Positions 1 through 5,385 of a stretch of DNA of 5,785 bases are shown piece by piece. The stretch spans positions 1-5,785 of the forward strand of contig JACQCN010000318.1 of assembly GCA_016201575.1 (NCBI GenBank), in the 5' to 3' direction. The notes beneath the pieces were generated by a model that saw only the letters and a list, made by a program, of their open reading frames with translations, made no database searches and had not been told where the DNA came from. The number at the start of each line of letters is the position of its first letter. Positions within the stretch are counted from its first letter, which is position 1. Position numbers and translations under genes: made by a program. This DNA is from Candidatus Rokuibacteriota bacterium. Lineage in GTDB: Bacteria > Methylomirabilota > Methylomirabilia > Rokubacteriales > CSP1-6.

Positions 1-637
1 CCAGACCGTCCCCACGATCGCGGACCGGCTCGACGCCGCGGGCGTGACGTGGCGCTGGTACGCGGCCGGCTGGGGGGCGGGCGCCGACGCGGTCCGGAGC
101 GGGCTCGTCCCGCACCACAACCCCTTCCAGTACGTCAGGCGCATCATGGAGACGCCGGAGGGGCGCGCCCACATCCGCGACGGGCAGGACTTCGTCGCCG
201 ATCTCCACGCCGGCGTCCTGCCGGCGGTGGCGTTCGTGAAGCCGCACTGGAAGGACAACGCCCACCCCTTCTCCTCGACGGTGGGCGCCGGCGACCGGTG
301 GATCGGCGCGACGGTGCGCGAGATCATGACCAGCCGGTACTGGCCGCGCGCGGTCGTGGTCGTCACCTACGACGAGGGCGGCGGGTGGTTCGACCACGTG
401 CGGCCGCCCGCCGTCGACCGCTTCGGCCTCGGCACCCGCGTGCCGGCGCTGGTCGTCTCGCCCTACGCGAAGCGCGGCCGGATCGCCCACGGGCGGTACG
501 ACCACGCCTCGATCCTGAAGCTGATCGAGTGGCGCTTCGGCCTCGCGCCCCTCACCGAGCGCGACCGGGGAGCCGCCGCCTTCCTCGAGGCCTTCGACTT
601 CTCCCGGCCGCCGCGCCCGCCGGTCCCGCTGCCCTGA
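1..637 (+). CDS. Phosphoesterase family protein (phospholipase C / acid phosphatase type), C-terminal part
   Basis: The reading frame is open from base 2 to the TGA at 635-637, about 211 residues, so the N-terminus lies outside the window. The GTG at 44 is internal: the residues before it (TVPTIADRLDAAGVTWRWY) already match the family. PF04185 hallmarks visible are the metal-site block VTYDEGGGWFDHVRPP (about 120 codons in), then VPALVVSPYAKRGRI, the DHASILKLIEWRFGL block and a closing FDFSRPP tail. The family includes phospholipase C and AcpA-like acid phosphatases, which hydrolyse phosphate esters and are usually exported. A signal peptide would be in the missing part, so export is inferred, and the substrate cannot be told from this half. 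It is followed after 64 nt by csoR on the same strand, which has its own promoter, so co-transcription is not needed. Confidence 0.9.
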   Translation, partial: QTVPTIADRLDAAGVTWRWYAAGWGAGADAVRSGLVPHHNPFQYVRRIMETPEGRAHIRDGQDFVADLHAGVLPAVAFVKPHWKDNAHPFSSTVGAGDRWIGATVREIMTSRYWPRAVVVVTYDEGGGWFDHVRPPAVDRFGLGTRVPALVVSPYAKRGRIAHGRYDHASILKLIEWRFGLAPLTERDRGAAAFLEAFDFSRPPRPPVPLP

Positions 638-649
638 TCCCGCCCCGCC

Positions 650-678
650 TTGACAGGAGGCGGCCCCGCGCGGACAAT
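650..678 (+). promoter_or_regulatory. Sigma70-like promoter of csoR
   Basis: A perfect -35 hexamer TTGACA (650-655) is followed by a 17-bp spacer and GACAAT (673-678), which matches four of six bases of the -10 consensus including the key second A and last T. Transcription would begin near 685, giving a leader of only about 17 nt before the ATG at 702. A small 6-bp inverted repeat (645-650 / 658-663) overlaps the -35; it has no T-run and is probably not a terminator for the upstream gene. Prediction from sequence only. Confidence 0.6.
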
Positions 679-693
679 ACCCCCTGAGAGTAT
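677..693 (+). promoter_or_regulatory. Candidate CsoR operator overlapping the csoR -10 and start site
   Basis: ATACCCCCTGAGAGTAT has four-base inverted ends (ATAC / GTAT) around a G/C-rich core with a run of five C. CsoR-family operators are typically AT-flanked pseudo-palindromes with such G/C tracts. The site covers the end of the -10 and the predicted transcription start, the position expected for repression. It also contains the only purine-rich stretch (GAGAG, 686-690) that could serve as a weak ribosome binding site, 11 nt before the ATG. Only one half-site shows the full C-tract, so the match is moderate. Autorepression relieved by Cu(I) is inferred from the family. Confidence 0.5.
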
Positions 694-701
694 CGGCGAC
701 A

Positions 702-980
702 ATGATCAACGCGGAGAGCAAGGGCAAGGCGCTCGGGCGGCTGCGCCGGATCGAGGGCCAGGTGCAGGGGCTGCAGCGAATGCTCGGCGACGACGCCTAC
801 TGCGTCGACATCCTGCTCCAGGTGTCGGCCGTGCAGGGGGCGCTCGAGCAGGTGCGCAAGCTCCTGCTCGGCCGCCACATCGAGTCCTGCGTGGCCGACG
901 CCATGCGCACCGGGTCCCGGACGGAGCGCCAGAAGAAGATCGACGAGCTGCTGGACGTCTTCTCGAGGTTCGGCAGGTAA
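702..980 (+). CDS. csoR: CsoR-family copper-sensing transcriptional repressor
   Basis: A 92-residue all-helical DUF156 (CsoR/RcnR/FrmR) protein, of normal length for the family. The N-terminal helix carries the conserved RLRRIEGQVQGLQRM motif. The Cu(I) ligand triad is complete: C34 at the start of helix 2 (in YCVDIL), then H59 and C63 (HIESC), with the C-x24-H-x3-C spacing of copper CsoRs; RcnR has His at the third position instead. Second-shell residues also look present: Y33 just before C34, and E82 in the ELLDVF motif of the C-terminal helix, although a three-residue longer loop precedes E82 compared with Bacillus CsoR. Apo-CsoR binds DNA as a tetramer and releases it on binding Cu(I). 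No copper ATPase, chaperone or oxidase gene is adjacent, and the downstream gene is convergent, so the gene appears monocistronic and probably acts in trans as well as on its own promoter. A persulfide-sensing CstR-like role is less likely because of the retained His. Confidence 0.92.
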   Translation: MINAESKGKALGRLRRIEGQVQGLQRMLGDDAYCVDILLQVSAVQGALEQVRKLLLGRHIESCVADAMRTGSRTERQKKIDELLDVFSRFGR

Positions 981-1001
981 TGTCGCGGCCGCTCTTTCAG
1001 G

Positions 1002-1213
1002 CCGGATTATTCCCGAACGGTCGTCGCGGGTGGCGGGCGGGTCCTGGCGCAGGGTGCGGTCCCCGCGGGGCCGGCGCCGTCACCCACTCGCCCGAACGCC
1101 GCGCTGGGCGCGGCGGACGGGCCGAGGGGGGCCCACTGCGCCGGCCCCGCGGGGACCGCGCCCCGCGACAGGACCTGCCCGCCACACGCCACTGCCGTTC
1201 GTGAACGATGCGG
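1002..1213. repeat. Very long imperfect palindrome filling the convergent intergenic gap
   Basis: The core arms 1017-1077 and 1138-1198 are reverse complements at 53 of 61 positions, with the innermost 22 bp perfect. Pairing continues outward, less perfectly (11 of 15), to 1002 and 1213. The 60-bp centre is itself a hairpin: 1097-1104 pairs with 1108-1115 around a TGG loop, flanked by 1090-1094 / 1118-1122. Nearly the whole 981-1214 gap between csoR and the stop codon of the oppositely oriented oxidoreductase could thus form one hairpin of about 212 nt. It lies where a bidirectional terminator would be expected, but it is far larger than usual and lacks a clear T-run on either side. A MITE-like or palindromic repeat element is the main alternative; no target-site duplication was seen. 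A short stem (986-990 / 1000-1004) just after csoR could compete with it. Confidence 0.75.
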
Positions 1214-1214
1214 G

Positions 1215-2639
1215 TTAAAGGCCCAGCGCCTTCACCTCGTCGCGGAAGCGCGTGACGCCCGCCAGCTTCACGTCCTCGTAGCCGCGGATCAGGTCCGGCA
1301 GCCCGGCGAGCGTGACGATCCGCTCGTAGCTCTCCGGCGCCAGCTCGATCAGCGCCTTCTCGATCAGCGTGCGGTACTCGCCGATCAGCTCCCGCTCGAC
1401 GCGGCGCACGCGCGCGTAGCCGAACGGATCGAGCGCCGTGCCCCGCAGGCCCTTCAGGCGCGCGAGCATCCGGAAGACGCCGTCGAACCACTGGCCGAGC
1501 CGGATCTTCTTCTGCCAGCCGAGGGCGCGGAGCATCGGCGGGTGGAGGTTGTACTGGATCCTCACGCCGCCGGGGTACTCGGCGGCGAGCGCGGCGGCCA
1601 GGCCGCTCCGGAGGTGGAGCCGCGCCACCTCGTACTCGTCCTTGTAGGCCATGAGCTTGAAGAGGTGGCGGGCGACGGCCTCGCTCACCTTCGTCCGCCC
1701 CGGCACCCGCGCCTGCTCGCTCGCCCACACGTGCTTCACGAAGTCCAGGTACTGCCGGGCGTAGGCCTCGTCCTGGTACTCGGAGAGCTCGCGGACGCGG
1801 ATCGACGCGAGCCGCCGCGTCTCGCCGGCGAGCGGCGCCAGCATCGCCTCGATCTCGGGCGAGAGCTCGCGGGCCGCGGTCTCGTCCGCACCCACCCGGC
1901 GCGGCTTCAGCGACTTCGCCCACTCCGGATCGGCCACGAGGAGCCGGCCGACGCGGAAGGCGTGGGTGTTCATCGCCACGGAGACGCCGTTCAGCCCGAT
2001 CGCTTCCTCGATCGCCTCCGCGGCGATAGGGACGGCGCCCGCCTGGTAGGCGGCGCCGAGGACGATCAGGTTGGCGGCCATGTGGTCGTCGAACAGCGTC
2101 TCGGCCAGCCCGAGCGCGTCGAGGTACACGTTCTCGTCCTTCCGCGTGCATCGGTTGATCGAGGCCTGCAGCCCGGCCGGGTCGGGGAAGCGCACGTCGG
2201 TCGACGCGACCATCGCGCCCGTGGGCACCTGGGAGGTCGAGACGATCGCGAGCGTCCTGTCCGGCCGGGCGTGGTCGAGGCTCGTGGGCTGGGTGGCGAC
2301 GAGGATGTCGAAGCCGATGTAGGCGTCGGCCTCGCCCGCGGCCACCTTGTTCGACGCCTCCCGCGCGTCGCCGCCGATCTTCAGGTGGGACACGACCGGG
2401 CCGCCCTTCTGGGAGAGGCCGGTCTGGTCGAGGCCGCACACGTGCTTGCCCTCGAGGAGGGCCGCGGTCCCGAGGATCTGGTTCAAGGTGACGACGCCGG
2501 TGCCGCCGATCCCCATCAGGTAGAGGGAGGCCTCGGCCGGAACTCGCAGCGCGGGCTCGGGCAGGGCGCGCTCGACCGTGTAGACCCGGCGCTCCTTCTT
2601 CTTCGGCTCGCCGAGCGGCACCACCGTGAGGAAGGACGG
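1215..2639 (-). CDS. Oxidoreductase segment 3: gamma (IorB-like) domain and DUF6537-like tail
   Basis: About 474 codons. The frame resumes family homology at PSFLTVVPLGEPKKK (from 2639), upstream of the GTG at 2624 that looks like a start. PSFLTV corresponds to the end of the ferredoxin segment (normally CPSFVTV), so the piece enters just after its last cysteine. MGIGGTGVVTLNQIL is the Rossmann-like loop of the POR gamma domain, followed by GLDQTGLSQKGGPVVSHLKI. The tail (KLMAYKDEYEVARL, then LKGLRGTALDPFGYARVRR, then LPDLIRGYEDVKL) matches the C-terminal DUF6537 region of the family. It ends LGL-TAA at 1215, two bases from the long palindrome. If translated alone from 2624 it would be a free gamma-like subunit, which is possible but unsupported. 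Confidence 0.85.
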   Translation of the reverse strand, partial: PSFLTVVPLGEPKKKERRVYTVERALPEPALRVPAEASLYLMGIGGTGVVTLNQILGTAALLEGKHVCGLDQTGLSQKGGPVVSHLKIGGDAREASNKVAAGEADAYIGFDILVATQPTSLDHARPDRTLAIVSTSQVPTGAMVASTDVRFPDPAGLQASINRCTRKDENVYLDALGLAETLFDDHMAANLIVLGAAYQAGAVPIAAEAIEEAIGLNGVSVAMNTHAFRVGRLLVADPEWAKSLKPRRVGADETAARELSPEIEAMLAPLAGETRRLASIRVRELSEYQDEAYARQYLDFVKHVWASEQARVPGRTKVSEAVARHLFKLMAYKDEYEVARLHLRSGLAAALAAEYPGGVRIQYNLHPPMLRALGWQKKIRLGQWFDGVFRMLARLKGLRGTALDPFGYARVRRVERELIGEYRTLIEKALIELAPESYERIVTLAGLPDLIRGYEDVKLAGVTRFRDEVKALGL

Positions 2640-2643
2640 GCTC
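2637..2643 (-). other. Deletion junction: ferredoxin segment missing, frame changed
   Basis: Coding-strand GAGCCCG joins the end of the TPP-binding half (VEVWHRDRLD) to PSFLTV. In the family these points are separated by roughly 90-100 residues containing the cysteine clusters that bind two [4Fe-4S] centres. No Cys-x2-Cys-x2-Cys cluster exists anywhere in the three segments or in the other frames seen around the junction. The join also changes the reading frame, so it is not a clean domain loss. The exact length lost cannot be measured from this sequence. Confidence 0.75.
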
Positions 2644-3837
2644 GTCGAGCCGGTCGCGGTGCCAGACCTCCACGCCCGGCGCCCAGCGCACGTCCGCGCC
2701 GTACTTGTCGGGCTCGTCGGTCACCACGATCGTGCGCTTGATGCCCTCGGCCTCCAGCCAGCGCGTCATGGCGTCGACGGGCCGCGCGCCCGCCGCGTCC
2801 TGGCCGCCCGTCATGGCCACCGCGGAGTTGTAGAGGATCTTGTAGGTGACGTTGGTCCCCGCAGCCACGGCCTGGCGGATGGCGAGCGAGCCCGAGTGGA
2901 AGAAGGTGCCGTCGCCGAGGTGCTGGAAGATGTGCGGCATCTCCACGAACGGCGCGGTGCCCACCCACTGCGCGCCCTCGCCGCCCATGTGGGTGATGCC
3001 GAACGTGTTGCGGTTCATCGCCAGCGACATGCCGTGGCAGCCGATCCCGCCGCCCGCGATGCTGCCCTCGGGGACCAGGGTGGAGGTGTTGTGCGGGCAG
3101 CCCGAGCAAAAGTAGGCCCCGCGCGCGAGCGTGATCGGCGCGGGCCGCTGGTGGATCGCTTCCAGGAGCGCCACGCGCGCCGTGACCGACGGGAGCTGGA
3201 CCTTGCGCTCGAGGCGCCGGGCGATGACGAGCGCCACGCGGTCGGCGTCGAGCTCGCCGTCGGCGGGGACGAGGGGCCGGCCGCGCTCGTCCGTCTTCCC
3301 CACGATGAGCGGGCGCACCGCGCGGTTGTAGAGGGCGTCGCGCGCGAACAGCTCGACGAACGGGCGCTTCTCCTCGATGACCAGCAGCTCCTCGATCCCC
3401 TCCACGAACTCGTCGAGCACCCCGCGGTCCATGGGGAAGAGCATGTTGATCTTCAGGAGCCGGACGCCGTAGCGGGCGAGGGCGGCGTCGTCCAGGCCCA
3501 GCTCGAGGAGCGCCTCGCGGACGTCGTAGTAGGTCTTGCCCGGCGCCGCGATGCCGAGCCAGGCGCCCGGCGTCGGCACCGTGATCCGGTTCAGCCGGTT
3601 CGCGGCGCCGTAGGCGCGCGCGGCCTCGTGGCGGCCGTAAAAGATCTCGCGCTCGAGCGCGAGGCTGTCGGGCCAGAGGAGGCGCGGGCTCTGCGTGTGC
3701 TGCCACGGCCGGCCGTCGATCACCAGGTCGGGGCGCACCGGCGCCACGCGGTCCGGCGCGACCTCCGCGGTGCCGATCTCGTCGGCGACATTGGTGACGA
3801 TCTTGACGCCGACCCAGAGGCCGGAGAAGCGCGAGAG
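2641..3837 (-). CDS. Oxidoreductase segment 2: central and TPP-binding domains
   Basis: About 399 codons in the frame whose first in-frame start-like codon is the GTG at 3747. It begins with LSRFSGLWVGVKIVTNVADE, which directly continues segment 1, so the GTG is not a real start. The TPP-binding half shows the CSGCPHN motif, GIGCHG, GDGTFFHSG (Mg-TPP motif) and ILYNSAVAMTGGQ. Homology ends at VEVWHRDRLDE near 2641. The frame happens to stay open to 997, but beyond 2641 it encodes only Arg/Gly/Pro-rich sequence antisense or out of frame to real genes. A 916-residue protein predicted here would be a chimera of real and meaningless sequence. Confidence 0.83.
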
Positions 3838-3842
3838 CGCGC
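3837..3842 (-). other. Frameshift site: extra CG dinucleotide in the oxidoreductase
   Basis: On the coding strand GGC TTC GCG is followed by CG and then CTC TCG CGC TTC TCC GGC. Removing two bases from the GCGCGC run restores HGFALSRFSGLW without loss of any residue. The break is therefore a two-base gain (or one-base loss) in a dinucleotide run, a classic slippage or sequencing-error site. Confidence 0.8.
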
Positions 3843-4409
3843 GAAGCCGTGCAGCCCGAGGTCGAGGATCTCCTGCACGTTGCCCGGGAAGAGGACCGGC
3901 ATGTAGGCGTCGTAGAGCGCGACCTCGGAGCTGGACGGGAGCGTCGAGGACTTGCAGGTCGGATCGTCGCCGGCGAGCGCGAGCACGCCGCCGTGGCGGC
4001 CCACGCCCATGAACTGGGCGTGCTTGAAGATGTCGCCCGTCCGGTCCACGCCGGGCGCCTTGCCGTACCAGATGCCCAGCACGCCGTCGTACTTCGGCTT
4101 CGGATACATGTTCGCCTGCTGGGAGCCGAAGATCGCCGTCGCGCCGAGATCCTCGTTCACGCCCGAGACGAACACCACGTCGTGCTCGCGGCGGAGGGCG
4201 GTGTTGCGCTCGAGCAGCGTGTCGTAGCCGCCGAGGGGCGAGCCACGATAGCCGCAGATGAGCGTGGCCGTCCGCAGCCCCCGACGCGTGTCCGCGCGGT
4301 GCTGGTCCAGCGGAAGCCTGACCAGCGCCTGGATGCCGGACAGGAAAATGAGGCCTTCTTCCTGCCGGTACTTCGCGTCGAGCGTGAAGTCCCGCTTCGC
4401 GATCGTCAT
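3843..4409 (-). CDS. Oxidoreductase segment 1: N-terminal TPP (pyrimidine-type) domain
   Basis: This is the first 189 codons of the fused indolepyruvate ferredoxin oxidoreductase, starting MTIAKRDFTLDAKYRQEEG. Family signatures are LICGYRGSPLGGYD (about residue 51), VNEDLGATAIFGSQQ, the YGKAPGVDRTGD block and LALAGDDPTCKSS, ending at LGLHGFA. After the GCG codon at 3842-3840 this frame yields only Arg/Ser-rich sequence until a stop at 3722-3720, so the last 40 or so residues of the 229-residue open frame are spurious. The true continuation is in another frame (segment 2). Confidence 0.85.
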
Positions 4410-4434
4410 GGGTCCCCCTGGGCGAAATAGCGGT

Positions 4435-4541
4435 TGCTCGCCTGCGCGCGGCGGGGGCCCAGCCCCGCGACGCGCTCGGTTCCGGCTGACTGCTCGCCTG
4501 CGCGCGGCGGGGCCCCGGCCCCGCGACGCGCTCGGCTCCGG
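4435..4541. repeat. Two direct copies of a 51-bp hairpin-forming repeat
   Basis: Copies 4435-4485 and 4491-4541 are identical at 48 of 51 positions and separated by five bases (56-bp period). Each contains an inverted repeat. In the second copy 4507-4514 pairs perfectly with 4517-4524, and 4502-4506 pairs with 4527-4531 around a two-base bulge. In the first copy the same stem has one mismatch near the loop. Two units are too few and too palindromic for a CRISPR array; this looks like a REP/BIME-type element or a duplicated structured leader. On the minus strand it lies between the NYN gene stop (4597) and the oxidoreductase start (4409), inside the predicted leader of the latter. Confidence 0.8.
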
Positions 4542-4550
4542 GACGGCTCG

Positions 4551-4579
4551 ATTCTACGGGGGCGGGCGGGGAGACGCAA
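4551..4579 (-). promoter_or_regulatory. Possible promoter of the oxidoreductase gene
   Basis: On the minus strand TTGCGT (4579-4574) and TAGAAT (4556-4551) are 17 bp apart. The -10 matches five of six consensus bases and the -35 three of six. Initiation near 4544 would give a leader of about 135 nt that begins almost exactly at the first 51-bp hairpin repeat and includes both copies. A weak prediction, but TAGAAT stands out in very GC-rich DNA. Confidence 0.35.
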
Positions 4580-4596
4580 ACGTCGAGGTCAGACCG

Positions 4597-5106
4597 CTAC
4601 TTGGGCTGCATCCGCAGGCGGCCGAGGGCCCGCTGCGCCTGCCGGGCAGCGCGCGAGAGCCGGCGGGGATTGCCCTTCTTGGGCTGGGGCTGGTCGGCCT
4701 CCTCGTCGCCGCCGTCGCGGTCCTCGGCGCCGTCCTCGCTCGTCCGCTCGAGGAAGGCGTCGGCGCCGACCGCCGCCGCGCGCACCCGCCGGGCGCCGTC
4801 CTGCACGGCGTGGTCGGAGCTGACCACGGTCGCACCCGCGCCCCGCTGCCGGGCCAGCCTGATCAGCACGTCGTCGGCCTTCTCGGGCGGCTTCGAGAAG
4901 ACCACGCTCACGCGCCGGTCCGACCGGGCGGTCGCCCTCGACTTGATGCCGTCGAAGACCACCACGAACTCGTCGGGGGACTCGCGGGCGACGCGCGCGA
5001 CGAGACGCAGGAGGGCCTCCCGCCCCTCCTCGAGGCTCCGCCGATCGATCCCCGCCAGCTCGGGATCGCGCCGGATCACGTTGTAGCCGTCGATCAGCCA
5101 GACCAT
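4597..5106 (-). CDS. NYN domain protein, YacP/Rae1-like ribonuclease
   Basis: A 169-residue protein of the YacP-like NYN (PIN-fold) family, PF05991 (DUF901); Rae1 (YacP) of Bacillus is a ribosome-associated endoribonuclease that cuts mRNA. The N-terminal LIDGYNVI carries the first acidic residue (D6), FVVVFDG the second strand (D52), EKADDVLIRLAR supplies D78/D79, and VVSSDHAVQDGAR has D98, so the acidic metal-binding set looks intact. A lineage-specific tail follows: an acidic low-complexity stretch (about 120-142), then a basic segment (KKGNPRRLSRAARQ onward) that could contact RNA. The ATG at 5106 is chosen because the family motif begins three codons later; GGGGCGG just upstream is a weak ribosome binding site. 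The gene starts 13 nt after the stop of the nucleotidyltransferase remnant on the same strand. The real target is unknown. Confidence 0.85.
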   Translation of the reverse strand: MVWLIDGYNVIRRDPELAGIDRRSLEEGREALLRLVARVARESPDEFVVVFDGIKSRATARSDRRVSVVFSKPPEKADDVLIRLARQRGAGATVVSSDHAVQDGARRVRAAAVGADAFLERTSEDGAEDRDGGDEEADQPQPKKGNPRRLSRAARQAQRALGRLRMQPK

Positions 5107-5119
5107 TTCCGCCCCGCGT

Positions 5120-5385
5120 TCATCTCGCCGGCCCGTACTCGGTCCAGGCCCGCTCGAACCGGCGGATCACCTCGAAGTCCTCCGCGGCCCAGGACAGCTC
5201 CTCGAGCCACCCGCGCACATAATCGGCCTCCAGCGACGCTCCCTGGCGCGCCACGATCCCTTCGATGTCGAGCACGTCCTGCGGCGCCCGGCCAGCGCCT
5301 TGTAGACGACGAGGTCCTCCGGCGTACACAGCCTGACGACCGGCCCTCGCCCACATCGTACGGCACCGCCATCGAGTGACTCCAC
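5120..5385 (-). pseudogene. C-terminal remnant of a nucleotidyltransferase-like protein, frameshifted
   Basis: Two adjoining frames together read like the C-terminal half of the nucleotidyltransferase-fold proteins often found next to toxin-type genes. From about 5340 to 5284 the frame gives VVRLCTPEDLVVYKALAGR. A one-base loss at about 5283 then moves the homology to the frame giving PQDVLDIEGIVARQG, followed by DYVRGWLEELSWAAEDFEVI and a stop at 5122-5120. Restoring one C (CGCCGCAG to CGCCCGCAG) gives AGRPQDVLDIEG, the usual family sequence. Upstream of about 5345 no frame clearly matches, and the N-terminal GS-x-DxD catalytic motif of the fold is not seen, so the gene is truncated or more heavily damaged there. 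A second missing C near 5345 is possible but not demonstrable. Family assignment is from remembered motif similarity and is moderate. Confidence 0.55.

Larger units (their letters stand above)
1215..4409 (-). pseudogene. Fused indolepyruvate:ferredoxin oxidoreductase (IorA-IorB type), interrupted twice
   Basis: Joined across two breaks, the sequence gives about 1,060 residues of the long fused family annotated as indolepyruvate ferredoxin oxidoreductase, whose members are usually about 1,150 residues. These cytoplasmic TPP enzymes oxidatively decarboxylate aryl- or branched-chain 2-oxoacids to acyl-CoA and reduce ferredoxin. The order is an N-terminal TPP/pyrimidine-type domain, a TPP-binding domain, a gamma-type Rossmann domain and a DUF6537-like tail. 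The ferredoxin-like [4Fe-4S] segment expected between the second and third parts is missing. The ATG at 4409-4407 has an AGGGGGA ribosome binding site (4419-4413) close before it, and the TAA is at 1217-1215. Breaks lie at 3837-3842 and 2637-2643. As written no full-length enzyme can be made. Outside the breaks all three segments are well conserved, so the damage is recent or is an assembly error. Substrate specificity is not readable from the sequence. Confidence 0.88.

Noticed and set aside
655..660. AGGAGG as the csoR ribosome binding site
   Set aside because: It lies 41 bases before the ATG, upstream of the likely transcript start, and no start codon follows at proper spacing.
650..1204. 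Plus-strand frame overlapping csoR out of frame
   Set aside because: Shadow of csoR and the palindrome; Arg/Gly/Ala-rich without motifs.
997..3747. A 916-codon open frame on the minus strand
   Set aside because: Only 3747-2641 is homologous to anything. The rest is Arg/Gly/Pro-rich out-of-frame reading of the gamma half and of the palindrome, open only because stops are rare at this GC content.
2637..3842. Programmed ribosomal frameshifting in the oxidoreductase
   Set aside because: The GCGCGC site is not a known slippery heptamer, and the second break also loses a whole segment, which recoding cannot explain.
1542..4430. Long plus-strand open frames (1542-2741, 2626-3906, 3849-4430)
   Set aside because: They lie antisense to the conserved oxidoreductase, have His/Arg/Gly/Val-rich composition typical of antisense GC-rich frames, and show no motifs.
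4435..4541. CRISPR array
   Set aside because: Only two units, a five-base separator and no spacer-like sequence.
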